Shown: piece after piece, positions 1 to 8,360 of the stretch
Layout: each line of letters starts with the position of its first letter
Numbering within the stretch: position 1 is the stretch's first letter
Source of the DNA: Lichenicola sp964248625
GTDB lineage: Bacteria; Pseudomonadota; Alphaproteobacteria; Acetobacterales; Acetobacteraceae
Assembly: GCA_964248625.1 (NCBI GenBank)
Contig: CAXTZG010000014.1
Coordinates: 1 to 50,912, forward strand
Length of the DNA stretch: 50,912 bases
Reading direction: 5' to 3'
Notes under the pieces: generated by a model
Databases searched by the model: none
What the model was told of the DNA's origin: nothing
The model's input: only the letters and a program-made list of their open reading frames with translations
Translations under genes and position numbers: made by a program

Positions 1-1
1 C

Positions 2-1573
2 CCGCGCTGGCAGGACGCCGCCGCCGAGCCGGACACGGCCGAATGGCGCCTGCCTCCCACCTCGCTGCTGAAGCCGGCGCCGCCCCGCACCAGCGTCGGC
101 GCGTCGCCCGAGAGCCTGCAGGCCAATGCCCGCCTGCTGGAAACCGTGCTGTCGGATTACGGCGTGCAGGGCGCGATCGGCGATATCCATGCCGGCCCCG
201 TCGTCACGCTGTACGAGCTCGAGCCGGCGCCCGGCATCCGGTCGGCCCGGGTGATCGGGCTCGCCGACGACATCGCGCGCTCGCTGTCGGTGACGGCGGT
301 GCGCATCGCCACCGTGCCAGGCCGCAACGTGATCGGCATCGAGGTGCCGAACGCCAAGCGCGAGACGGTGTATTTCTCCGAGCTGCTCGATGCCGACGCC
401 TGGGTCGACCACCCGGCCCGGCTGTGCCTGGCGCTGGGCAAGGACATCTCCGGCGCGCCGGTCTATGCCGACCTCGCCCGCATGCCGCACCTGCTGATCG
501 CCGGCACCACCGGCTCGGGCAAGTCGGTGGGCATCAACTCGATGATCCTGTCGCTGCTCTACCGGCTCAGCCCCGACGAGTGCCGACTGATCATGATCGA
601 CCCGAAGATGCTGGAGCTGTCGATCTATGACGGCATCCCGCACCTGATGGCGCCGGTGGTGACCGATCCGGCCAAGGCGGTGACCGCGCTGAAATGGACC
701 GTGCGCGAGATGGAGCGCCGCTACCGCGGCATGAGCCAGCTCGGCGTGCGCAACATCGGCGGCTACAACGAGCGCGTCGCCGTCGCCCGCGCTTCCGGCG
801 AGACCATGACCCGCAAGGTGCAGACCGGCTTCGATCCGGAGACCGGCCGGCCGATCTTCGAGGAGCAGAACCTTTCGCTGGAAAGCCTGCCCTACATCGT
901 GGTGGTGATCGACGAGATGGCCGACCTGATGATGGTGGCCGGCAAGGAGATCGAGACCACGGTGCAGCGGCTGGCGCAGATGGCGCGCGCGGCCGGCATC
1001 CACGTGATCATGGCCACCCAGCGCCCATCGGTGGACGTCATCACCGGCACCATCAAGGCGAACTTCCCGACCCGCATCTCCTTCCAGGTGATCTCCAAGT
1101 TCGACAGCCGCACCATTCTCGGCGAGCAAGGCTCGGAGCAGCTGCTGGGCCAGGGCGACATGCTCTATATGGCCGGCGGCGGCCGCATCACCCGCGTGCA
1201 CGGACCCTTCGTCGGCGACCTGGAGGTCGAGGACGTGGTGCGCCACCTGCGCGCGCAGGGCGAGCCGGTCTATGTCGACGAGGTCACTTCACTGTTCGAG
1301 GACGAGGCGGCGTCCACCCCGTCGGGCGGCGGGTCCGGCAACGGCCTGGGCGGTGGCGGCTTCGATGGCGAGACCGCCCTGTTCGACCAGGCGGTGGCGC
1401 TGGTGGCGCGCGAGGGCAAGGCCTCGACCTCCTTCATCCAGCGCCATCTCTCCATCGGCTACAACCGGGCGGCCAAGCTGATCGAGCAGATGGAGAAGGA
1501 CGGCATCGTCAGCGCCGCCAACCATGTCGGCCGGCGCGAGGTGCTGGTGCGGCGCACGCCCGACGAGGAGTAG
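2..1573 (+). CDS. ftsK: DNA translocase FtsK (5' truncated by window edge)
   Basis: C-terminal motor part of FtsK/SpoIIIE, the septal ATPase that pumps DNA and helps resolve chromosome dimers at division. The frame is open from base 2 (reading PRWQDAAAEPD), so the start and the membrane N-terminus lie outside the window. Visible in order: the linker motif WRLPPTSLLKP, the alpha/beta motor with Walker A GTTGSGKSVGIN and a Walker B-type stretch VVVIDEMADLMM, then MATQRPSVDVITG and the conserved FPTRISFQV region. A Gly-rich linker leads to a C-terminal winged-helix gamma domain (about the last 65 residues, including TSFIQRHLSIGYNRAAKLIEQME), which in the family reads KOPS sequences. The motor and gamma domains are complete. 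Identification is very secure. Confidence 0.97.
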   Translation, partial: PRWQDAAAEPDTAEWRLPPTSLLKPAPPRTSVGASPESLQANARLLETVLSDYGVQGAIGDIHAGPVVTLYELEPAPGIRSARVIGLADDIARSLSVTAVRIATVPGRNVIGIEVPNAKRETVYFSELLDADAWVDHPARLCLALGKDISGAPVYADLARMPHLLIAGTTGSGKSVGINSMILSLLYRLSPDECRLIMIDPKMLELSIYDGIPHLMAPVVTDPAKAVTALKWTVREMERRYRGMSQLGVRNIGGYNERVAVARASGETMTRKVQTGFDPETGRPIFEEQNLSLESLPYIVVVIDEMADLMMVAGKEIETTVQRLAQMARAAGIHVIMATQRPSVDVITGTIKANFPTRISFQVISKFDSRTILGEQGSEQLLGQGDMLYMAGGGRITRVHGPFVGDLEVEDVVRHLRAQGEPVYVDEVTSLFEDEAASTPSGGGSGNGLGGGGFDGETALFDQAVALVAREGKASTSFIQRHLSIGYNRAAKLIEQMEKDGIVSAANHVGRREVLVRRTPDEE

Positions 1574-1672
1574 CCGCACCCGTTCGGGACATGGCAGTCG
1601 TGTCATGATGCCCGGTTCCAGTGGCAGGTGCCGCGTTGCACCATGATCTGTGGCAGGGCAGGAGGACCACGG

Positions 1673-2917
1673 ATGTCTGTTGAGCTCACGACGAACCGGC
1701 GCCCCGATGCTCTCGCCGCAGCGCCCGCACGAGGCTCGGACCCGGCGGCCCGTGCGGCGTTCGCAGTGCTGCTGGTCGTCACCGTCTGCCACCTGCTCAA
1801 CGACGCCATGCAGGCGCTGCTGCCGGCGATCTATCCGCTGCTCAAGCGCGGCTTCTCGCTGTCCTTTGCCCAGATCGGCCTGCTGACCTTCACCTACCAG
1901 GTCACCGCCTCGCTGCTGCAGCCGCTGATCGGCCAGTATACCGACCATCGCAAGCTGCCCTGGTCGCTGTCGGCCGGCATGATCGTGTCGCTGGCGGGGC
2001 TGGCGGCGCTGTCGCTCGCGCACAGCTACCCGCACCTGCTGGCGGGTGCGGCCCTGCTGGGCGTCGGCTCCTCGATCTTCCATCCGGAATCCTCGCGCAT
2101 CGCCCGGCTGTCGTCGGGCGGGCGGCACGGCTTCGCGCAGTCGCTGTTCCAGGTCGGCGGCAATCTCGGCACCTCGCTGGGTCCGCTGCTGGCCGCCTTC
2201 ATTGTGCTGCCGCTCGGCCAGTCGAGCCTGGCCTGGTTCTGCCTGCTGGCGCTGCTGGGAGCGGGCCTGCAGGCGCATGTCGGCCGCTGGTATGCCGCCC
2301 AGCCGCCCGCGGCACCCCGCAACCGGGCGGGCGCCGGCGGCACCGGGCTCAGCCGCGGCAAGGTCGCAGGCGCGCTGGCGGTGCTGATCGTGCTGGTGTT
2401 CTCCAAGTACTTCTACCTGGCCAGCTTCACCAGCTACTACATCTTCTACCTGATCCATCACTTCGGCGTCTCGACCACGGCGGCGCAGACCGACCTGTTC
2501 ATCTTCCTCGGCGCTGTCGCCGCCGGCACCTTCATCGGCGGCCCGGTCGGCGACCGGATCGGCCGCAAGTCGGTGATCTGGGTGTCGATCCTGGGGGTGC
2601 TGCCCTTCAGCCTGGTGCTGCCGCATGTGGGCCTCGGCTGGACCATCGGCCTCAGCGTGGTGATCGGACTGGTGCTGTCCTCGGCCTTCTCCGCGATCCT
2701 GGTCTATGCCAACGAGCTGCTGCCGGGCCGGGTCGGCATGGTATCCGGGCTGTTCTTCGGGCTCGCCTTCGGCATGGGCGGCCTCGGGGCGGCGGTGCTG
2801 GGGCTGCTGGCCGACGCGCGCGGCATCGACTTCGTCTACGGCGTCTGCGCGGTGCTGCCGGCACTCGGCATCCTGACCGCCCTGCTGCCCACCCTCCAGC
2901 AGGAGCGGACGGTCTGA
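1673..2917 (+). CDS. fsr: MFS efflux transporter, fosmidomycin-resistance (Fsr) type
   Basis: A 414-residue inner-membrane major facilitator with about 12 hydrophobic segments. The pattern CHLLNDAMQALLPAIYPLLK, SFAQIGLLTFTYQVTASLLQPLIGQYTD and the later GDRIGRKSVIW (loop 8/9 MFS signature) is typical of the Fsr family, which exports fosmidomycin and some other compounds in E. coli. The ATG at 1673 is chosen because AGGAGG lies 7 bases upstream; the frame is open further upstream but has no such site there. The stop nearly abuts the pseudouridine synthase gene, so the two are probably cotranscribed. The natural substrate cannot be read from the sequence. Confidence 0.88.
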   Translation: MSVELTTNRRPDALAAAPARGSDPAARAAFAVLLVVTVCHLLNDAMQALLPAIYPLLKRGFSLSFAQIGLLTFTYQVTASLLQPLIGQYTDHRKLPWSLSAGMIVSLAGLAALSLAHSYPHLLAGAALLGVGSSIFHPESSRIARLSSGGRHGFAQSLFQVGGNLGTSLGPLLAAFIVLPLGQSSLAWFCLLALLGAGLQAHVGRWYAAQPPAAPRNRAGAGGTGLSRGKVAGALAVLIVLVFSKYFYLASFTSYYIFYLIHHFGVSTTAAQTDLFIFLGAVAAGTFIGGPVGDRIGRKSVIWVSILGVLPFSLVLPHVGLGWTIGLSVVIGLVLSSAFSAILVYANELLPGRVGMVSGLFFGLAFGMGGLGAAVLGLLADARGIDFVYGVCAVLPALGILTALLPTLQQERTV

Positions 2918-2952
2918 TCCTGCCGCCGGTCCTGTTCCGGGACCAGCGGTTC

Positions 2953-3570
2953 GTGGTGCTGGACAAGCCGCCCGGCTTGGCCGTGCATCCGGGCCCCAGA
3001 GGTGGCCTGTCGGTGGAGGACTGCTTCCCGCAGCTCAGCCGCCGTCGCGACGGCCCGTGGCTGGCCCACCGCCTCGACGCCGACACCGCCGGCTGCCTGC
3101 TCGTCGCCCTGCGCAAGACGGCTCTCATCCAGGCGCAGGCCTGCTTCGCGGCAGGCAGCACCGCCAAGACCTACTGGGCGGTGGTGTCGGGCGCGCCCGC
3201 TGGCGCGTCCGGCCTGATCGACCAGCCGCTCGCCCGTCACACCGACCGCGGCGGCTGGCGCATGCGCCTCGACCCCTCCGGCCAGCCGGCCCGCACCGCC
3301 TGGCGCGTGCTGGGCCAGGCGCCCGGCCTCACGTGGCTGGAGCTGCGCCTGCTGACCGGCCGCACCCATCAGGCCCGGGTGCATTGCGCGCTGCTCGGCT
3401 GCCCGATCCTGGGCGACCCGGTCTATGCGGGCGCGGCGGCCGACGGAGTGCGGCTGCATCTGCTGGCGCGCTCGCTGACGCTGCCGCTTGAGCCGCCGGT
3501 CTCCGCGACGGCGCCCCCGCCAATGCACATGTGCCAAGCGCTTGGGGATTGCGGATACGGAGGCGACTGA
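2953..3570 (+). CDS. RluA-family pseudouridine synthase
   Basis: RNA pseudouridine synthase of the RluA/RluC/RluD family, short at about 205 residues and lacking an S4 domain. The signature HRLDADTAGCLLVAL carries the catalytic Asp, with Ala where many relatives have Ser. The C-terminal part has GRTHQARVHCALLGCPILGDPVY, typical of the fold. The GTG at 2953 is the first standard start, but conserved-looking sequence (ILPPVLFRDQRF) continues upstream in frame to 2914. True initiation may therefore be at a CTG overlapping the stop of the preceding transporter gene. The RNA target (tRNA or rRNA) is unknown. Confidence 0.82.
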   Translation: MVLDKPPGLAVHPGPRGGLSVEDCFPQLSRRRDGPWLAHRLDADTAGCLLVALRKTALIQAQACFAAGSTAKTYWAVVSGAPAGASGLIDQPLARHTDRGGWRMRLDPSGQPARTAWRVLGQAPGLTWLELRLLTGRTHQARVHCALLGCPILGDPVYAGAAADGVRLHLLARSLTLPLEPPVSATAPPPMHMCQALGDCGYGGD

Positions 3571-3950
3571 TCCTAGCCCGCGAGGCTATATCCAGATCGG
3601 GCTGACGGCTCTGCGCGCAACCCGGACGCACCACAGACATGCCTGGCGTCCGGAAGCGGACAGGCGCGGTCCCAGCCGCCCGGCTAGGAGCGGTGGAAGG
3701 CGGCAGCTGAAGCCCGAGCATCCTTCGGCATCGATGCGAAGGACGCCTTGAGCTTCATCAGCGGCAACCGAGGTTCGAGCCGCTCTGCGAGCACGACGGA
3801 CGCGCTCAGGACCGGATGCGCCTGGGCGCCTCGTTGCGGTCCCATGGTCCGAGGCGTCCATGCCGGTCGTCTAGCTCGATCAAGCGGCAGGGGTCATCCT
3901 GTTCGCCGCGACGAGGCCCGGCTGGCCGAGAAGAGCGTGGGTCTGCCGGC
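3571..3950. other. Intergenic stretch without a recognised gene
   Basis: Between the pseudouridine synthase and the GH54 gene. On the minus strand about 50 codons ending near 3682 (…LPLMKLKASFASMPKDARAS…AAFHRS, then a stop) look protein-like, but no family was recognised and no proper start is visible. It may be the 3' remnant of a lost gene. No RNA gene or clear terminator seen. Confidence 0.3.
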
Positions 3951-5102
3951 TCAACGGCCGAAGCCGCTGTAGTGGGCAGCGGCGACGTTTGCGGCCACCG
4001 CCTCGTCGGTGATGGCTGAGGTGACCGAGGCGGTCATCAGGCCCTCGAAGAAGAAGCCGACGGAGCGGTTGCTGTTGTCGCCGCCGGTGCCCAACACGAT
4101 GGCGCCCTCCTGATGCATCGGCGCGTAGCCCGGCCTCCCGAGCGGCTCGTGGCCCTGGTAGATCACGCCGAGGGCGCCGGTCTGCGCGTTGCCGGATTCC
4201 AGCGCGAGGAAATTCTGGCCGTTGTTCTTCAGGACCGCGGTGACGAAGGGCTCGGGATCGCCGCGATAGGCCGACTCCCGGTTGCCGCCGCGCGCGGACA
4301 TGAACAGCCCGTTCTCCAGGTCGGCCTGCACCCATGGGCCCGGACCGAGACAGCTGCGATGCCCGCCACAGATGAAGGAGAAGTTCAGCGCGTCCATGTG
4401 CCCGTTGCCGGTGTCGCGGTTGCTCGTCTCGGCGTTGCCGTAGTCGAAGCAGCAGCCGCGGTTGGCGTGGAGGCCGGAGGTGACCATGAAAATGGTTTCC
4501 GGCTGCCCGGCCTGGGCGACGCCATCGGTGTCGTTGTTCCGATAGCCCACTGCCGCCTCGATGGAGAGGCCGTAGACGCCGCGGCCGCCGAGCCTGACCG
4601 GAAGGGCCGACGCGTTGGCACCGCGGTTTCGACCGCCGGCGCTGCCCGCGCGCTCGATCGCCAGGTCGTTGTGTCTGGGAGACTGGTCGTAGATGCGGGT
4701 GACGGCGCAAACGGTGCCGGCGCAGAACGCGTCCTGCGCGCGCGCATCGGCGACGTCGCCGGCTTCGAGCGGACCGATGTCGCGGGACCGCCAGTCGGCG
4801 CGGCGCACGCGGTAGAGCGGACCGTCATAAGCTGCGTAGAGCGCCCGGGTGGTGCTGTGGGCGGCGACACAGGGTGTGCCGGCCCGCGCAAGAATGTCGC
4901 AGGGGCCTTCGTGCTCTCCGGCTCGCGCCATGGCGGTCGCGCCGAAAAACAGGAGCAAGGCGAGGACTGCGAACGCCGCGCGGCCGCCGAGTCCGCTATC
5001 CAGAACGTGGATCCACCATGGACCCGATGCCTGGGCCCGCAGGTCGGTCCCTCCATGCCAGGATCCGGGCCTGCGCCCGCAGAAGGCAACGTCATGTCGC
5101 AA
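3951..5102 (-). CDS. GH54-type alpha-L-arabinofuranosidase catalytic domain, secreted
   Basis: Matches the catalytic domain of fungal-type alpha-L-arabinofuranosidase B (GH54), which removes arabinose side chains from plant polysaccharides. Diagnostic stretches: GPCDILARAGTPCVAAHSTT, ALYAAYDGPLYRVRR, QDAFCAGTVCAVTRIYDQS, the adjacent-Cys motif GCCFDYGNAE (a vicinal disulfide in the characterised fungal enzyme), DLENGLF (probable nucleophile Glu) and GTGGDNSN (probable acid/base Asp). A hydrophobic segment (AAFAVLALLLFFGATAMA) just before the domain looks like a signal peptide. The fungal C-terminal arabinose-binding beta-trefoil domain is absent, since the protein stops after the catalytic domain. 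The start is uncertain: no ATG or GTG lies before the signal segment, so a TTG at 5102 is used; an ATG one frame off at 5094 hints at a possible frameshift. It stands alone, with no sugar-uptake genes nearby. Confidence 0.8.
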   Translation of the reverse strand: MRHDVAFCGRRPGSWHGGTDLRAQASGPWWIHVLDSGLGGRAAFAVLALLLFFGATAMARAGEHEGPCDILARAGTPCVAAHSTTRALYAAYDGPLYRVRRADWRSRDIGPLEAGDVADARAQDAFCAGTVCAVTRIYDQSPRHNDLAIERAGSAGGRNRGANASALPVRLGGRGVYGLSIEAAVGYRNNDTDGVAQAGQPETIFMVTSGLHANRGCCFDYGNAETSNRDTGNGHMDALNFSFICGGHRSCLGPGPWVQADLENGLFMSARGGNRESAYRGDPEPFVTAVLKNNGQNFLALESGNAQTGALGVIYQGHEPLGRPGYAPMHQEGAIVLGTGGDNSNRSVGFFFEGLMTASVTSAITDEAVAANVAAAHYSGFGR

Positions 5103-5186
5103 CAGCCAGCTCCATTATGGTGATCCTCAGCGGCTGATGCCCATAACGGCACCTTGACCGGCTCAGGTCGTGCGCCGGATGGGCCG

Positions 5187-6140
5187 TCAACCAGAAACGA
5201 GCGACGGTCCGCCGCGTCCGCCGGTCTGGAACCCGTCATGCCCCGAGCGGACGAAATCCACGAACGCCCGCAGCGGCGCCGGCAGATACCGACGCCCCGG
5301 ATAGTACAGGAACGGCCCCGAGAAGCGCTGCCACCACGGCTCCAGCACCGGCTCCAGCGCGCCGCTGTCGAGATGCGGGCGCAGCCAGTCCTCAAACAGG
5401 TGGATGACGCCGCTGCCGGCGACGGCCGCCTCGACGGCGAGGTCGGTGGCGGCCCCCACGCGCACGATCAGCGGACCGGTCGGATCCACCGTCACCACCT
5501 CGCCGCCGCACTCGAACTCCCAGGCGGTTATGGCTCCGCTCGCGAAGCGGCCGCGCAGGCAGGCATGGCCCAGCAGCGCGCGCGGATGGTCGGGACGGCC
5601 GCATCGGTCGAGATAAGCGGGCGAGGCCGCGGTCGCGAAGCGCTGCACGCGCGGGCCGATGGGCAGGGCGATCATGTCCTGCTCGAGCCGCTCGTCGTAG
5701 CGGATGCCGGCATCGCAGCCTGCCGCCAGCATGTCGACGAAGCTGTCCTCGGCGATCACCTCCAGACGGATGTCCGGGTAGGCGGCGAGAAAGGGCGGCA
5801 CGATGCGGGGCAGCACCAGCCGTGCCGCACTCACCGGCACGTTCAGCCGCAGCGTGCCGACCGGCCGGTCGCGAAAGCTGTTGACCACGTCCAGCGCCGC
5901 CGCCACCTCGCCCAGCGCCGGCTCGAGCCGGTCGAGCAGACGCGCGCCGGCTTCCGTGGGCGCCATGCTGCGAGTGGTGCGGTTGAGCAGCCGGACGCCG
6001 AGCCGCGCCTCGAGCCGGCTCACCGCCTCGCTGAGGCTGGACGCGCCGCTGCCGCCGCCGGACTGCCGCGCCGCCTCGCGAAAGCCGCCCGCGCGCGCAA
6101 CCGACACGAAAGCGGTGAGGTCGCTGAGATCCGCCGTCAT
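5187..6140 (-). CDS. LysR-family transcriptional regulator
   Basis: 317-residue LysR regulator. The N-terminal winged helix-turn-helix (DLTAFVSVARAGGFREAARQSGG…SSLSEAVSRLEARLGVRLLNRTTRSMAPTEAG) is followed by a periplasmic-binding-like effector domain. A Gly/Ser insertion (GGGSGASS) sits inside the helix-turn-helix region. The ATG at 6140 follows GGAGG at 8 bases. It is divergent from the aldo/keto reductase 95 bases away, the usual arrangement for a LysR protein controlling its neighbour and itself. The effector is unknown. Confidence 0.93.
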   Translation of the reverse strand: MTADLSDLTAFVSVARAGGFREAARQSGGGSGASSLSEAVSRLEARLGVRLLNRTTRSMAPTEAGARLLDRLEPALGEVAAALDVVNSFRDRPVGTLRLNVPVSAARLVLPRIVPPFLAAYPDIRLEVIAEDSFVDMLAAGCDAGIRYDERLEQDMIALPIGPRVQRFATAASPAYLDRCGRPDHPRALLGHACLRGRFASGAITAWEFECGGEVVTVDPTGPLIVRVGAATDLAVEAAVAGSGVIHLFEDWLRPHLDSGALEPVLEPWWQRFSGPFLYYPGRRYLPAPLRAFVDFVRSGHDGFQTGGRGGPSLVSG

Positions 6141-6153
6141 CGTTCGCGCCTCC

Positions 6154-6166
6154 GAACAGCCTGTTC
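6154..6166. promoter_or_regulatory. Inverted repeat in the LysR/aldo-keto reductase divergent promoter
   Basis: GAACA-GCC-TGTTC, a perfect 5-bp inverted repeat, lies 14 bases beyond the LysR start codon in the 95-bp divergent intergenic region. Position and symmetry suit an operator for the neighbouring LysR protein. It is short and could be chance. Confidence 0.35.
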
Positions 6167-6235
6167 CGATTGAGGCCCGTTATCGCACGGAGCGCCATCC
6201 CCTATCTGCGGCAAGGCAACATAAGGAGACAGGCC

Positions 6236-7117
6236 ATGACCGACATCGGCAAAGCCGGCACGTTCGCGCTGGGCGACCGGCCGGTGACGCGGCTCGGCTA
6301 CGGCGCGATGCAGCTCGCCGGCAAGGGCGTGTTCGGACCGCCCAGGGACCGCGACGGCGCCATCGCGGTGCTGCGCGAGGCGGTGGCGAGCGGCGTCGAC
6401 CATATCGACACCAGCGACTTCTACGGCCCGCACGTCACCAACCAGCTGATCCGCGAGGCGCTGCACCCTTATCGCGACGCGCTGACGATCGTGACCAAGA
6501 TCGGCGCCCGGCGCGGCGCGGACGCGTCGTGGAACCCGGCCTTCTCGGCAGCCGAGCTGACGAGTGCGGTGCACGACAACCTGCGCAACCTCGGCCTGGA
6601 CGTGCTCGACGTGGTCAACCTGCGCCTGATGTTTAGCGTGCACGGGCCGGCCGAAGGCTCGATCGAGGCGCCGCTGACCGCACTCGCGGAGCTCCAGGCC
6701 CAAGGGCTCGTGCGCCAGATCGGGCTGAGCAATGCCACCGCCGCCCAGGTCGCCCAGGGTCGCGGCATTGCCGACATCGTTTGCGTGCAGAACCAGTACA
6801 ACCTCGCCCACCGTGCGGACGACGCGCTGATCGAGGAGCTCGCCGCCGCCGGCATCGCCTACGTGCCGTTCTTTCCGCTCGGCGGATTCACGCCGCTGCA
6901 GTCGACGGCGCTGTCCGAGGTCGCGGAAACGCTCGGGGCGACGCCGATGCAGGTGGCGCTGGCCTGGCTGCTCCAGCGCGCGCCGAACATCCTGCTGATC
7001 CCCGGCACCTCCTCGGTCGGGCATCTGCGCGAGAACCTGGCGGCAGCCGGGCTGGATCTGCCGGGCGACAGCGTGGCCATGCTGGACCGGATCGGCGCCG
7101 GCGCCGCGCCAGCCTGA
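6236..7117 (+). CDS. Aldo/keto reductase
   Basis: 293-residue NADPH-dependent aldo/keto reductase (TIM barrel). Visible: LGYGAMQLAGKGVFG, the active-site region GVDHIDTSDFYGPHVTNQLIREAL (Asp and Tyr), TIVTKIGAR (catalytic Lys), and the C-terminal cofactor motif ILLIPGTSSVGHLRENLAA. The ATG at 6236 has AAGGAG 9 bases upstream. It is divergent from a LysR gene that probably regulates it. Related proteins in LysR-linked pairs are often annotated as oxidoreductases of reactive carbonyls; the substrate here is unknown. Confidence 0.93.
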   Translation: MTDIGKAGTFALGDRPVTRLGYGAMQLAGKGVFGPPRDRDGAIAVLREAVASGVDHIDTSDFYGPHVTNQLIREALHPYRDALTIVTKIGARRGADASWNPAFSAAELTSAVHDNLRNLGLDVLDVVNLRLMFSVHGPAEGSIEAPLTALAELQAQGLVRQIGLSNATAAQVAQGRGIADIVCVQNQYNLAHRADDALIEELAAAGIAYVPFFPLGGFTPLQSTALSEVAETLGATPMQVALAWLLQRAPNILLIPGTSSVGHLRENLAAAGLDLPGDSVAMLDRIGAGAAPA

Positions 7118-7233
7118 CCGGGGACGTCGGACGGGCCCCGCTAGCGACCGCGGGCTGTCCGATCACCCTGCGATCTGGCGGATCGGCATCCCTGCGGGTT
7201 CGGGCCGTCCGCCCGATCGGCGCTGCGTCCGGC

Positions 7234-7884
7234 CTACTTCGCGACCGCCGGCCGCCGCTCCCGCCCCTTCAGCCGCACGATGCTGACCGCGATCATCGCC
7301 AGCGGCGTCAGCACCCCGCCGGCCAGCAGGATCCACGAGGCGCCGCCGCACCAGACCGCGAGCGGCACGACCAGCATCACGTCGTCCGGGTCGACGGGTC
7401 GCCGCGGCACGGCGCCTTCGCCGGATCCGCCCGCCGCCGGCGGCAGCGTGTCGAGCTGCACGAAGATCATCGCCACCGAGACCGCCGCCAGCACGCCCAG
7501 CAGCAGCCCCGCCTGCGGCTCCAGCGCCGGGTCGATCGGCAGGCCGGCGGTGGCGCCGATCCCGAGCCCGATGAAGGCCGCCATGATCGAGACGCAGTCG
7601 GACACGAGGTCGAGCCGCGGTCCGATCCGGCTGAACCGGCCGGTCCGCCGCGCCAGCTCGCCATCGGCCCGGTCCAGCAGCATCGAGACCAGGAACAGCC
7701 CGGCTCCGGTTCCCATCCAGCCCGGGCCGGCGGCGAAGCAGCCGGCCGAACCCAGTCCGGTCGCCAGGCGCAGCGCCGTCAGGACGTCCGGGGTGACCGG
7801 CGTGCCGGCCAGGCAGGCGACCGCTGGACGGAGCACGCGGTGCAGAAGCGTGTCATGACTCAGGCTCGGCTCCATCCCGGGCAT
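7234..7884 (-). CDS. CDP-alcohol phosphatidyltransferase family membrane protein
   Basis: 216-residue membrane enzyme. The CDP-alcohol phosphatidyltransferase signature DGx2ARx8Gx3Dx3D is matched exactly in DGELARRTGRFSRIGPRLDL followed by VSD. These enzymes transfer a phosphoalcohol from a CDP-linked donor to an alcohol at the membrane during phospholipid or phospho-inositol synthesis. Several hydrophobic helices follow the motif. The frame is open upstream to 8073, but the first 60 residues there are Arg-rich and non-conserved, so the Met at 7884 (or 7875) is preferred. The acceptor is unknown. Confidence 0.78.
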   Translation of the reverse strand: MPGMEPSLSHDTLLHRVLRPAVACLAGTPVTPDVLTALRLATGLGSAGCFAAGPGWMGTGAGLFLVSMLLDRADGELARRTGRFSRIGPRLDLVSDCVSIMAAFIGLGIGATAGLPIDPALEPQAGLLLGVLAAVSVAMIFVQLDTLPPAAGGSGEGAVPRRPVDPDDVMLVVPLAVWCGGASWILLAGGVLTPLAMIAVSIVRLKGRERRPAVAK

Positions 7885-8116
7885 CGCGACGGCCGAGATC
7901 GCGCATGCGGACCGGTCCGACGATGCGGCGCAGCCTTGCCGGGTTCGGCCGGCACCGCAAGTCGTGATCCGGCTCTTGGCCAGCCTCAGGCTGGTGTCGT
8001 AAAAGCCGAACAAGCGAGATGCGGGCTGACGCGGCAGCGTGCTGTCACGCCGGGCCGCGATCCGGACCGCCAAGAACAGGCACGCGCGGCAGCAGCGCGG
8101 CCAGGGGAGAAAACAG

Positions 8117-8338
8117 ATGCGCGCCTTTCAGGGACAGTTTTCCGACAACCAGCCCATCCGCCGCAACGTGGCCGAGAAGCAGAAGCAGCTGCGCGACCTG
8201 CGCGAAACCCTGGGGGCGATGAAGGTCCATACCGCGCCAGCACTTCGCGACAGCGTGCGCAAGCGCATCGCCGAACTCGAGGTCGAGCTGCGCGGCATCG
8301 GCCCGGCTGCGCCGCCGCCGCCGCGTCGGCCGGCCTGA
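8117..8338 (+). CDS. Small hypothetical coiled-coil protein
   Basis: 73 residues, charged and helical (EKQKQLRDLRETLGAMK … LRDSVRKRIAELEVELRGIG), with a Pro-rich tail. The heptad-like spacing of Leu suggests a short coiled coil. The ATG at 8117 has GGGGAGAAA upstream. It lies alone on the plus strand between two minus-strand genes. No family was recognised. The clean ribosome site and regular helix pattern support a real gene. Confidence 0.5.
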   Translation: MRAFQGQFSDNQPIRRNVAEKQKQLRDLRETLGAMKVHTAPALRDSVRKRIAELEVELRGIGPAAPPPPRRPA

Positions 8339-8339
8339 T

Positions 8340-8352
8340 CCCGGACGCCGGG
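8340..8352. terminator. Short GC hairpin between convergent genes
   Basis: CCCGG-ACG-CCGGG, perfect 5-bp arms, in the 22 bases between the small plus-strand gene and the convergent NUDIX gene. It could act as a bidirectional terminator, but it has no T-run and such hairpins are common in GC-rich DNA. Confidence 0.25.
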
Positions 8353-8360
8353 CCGCCCGG

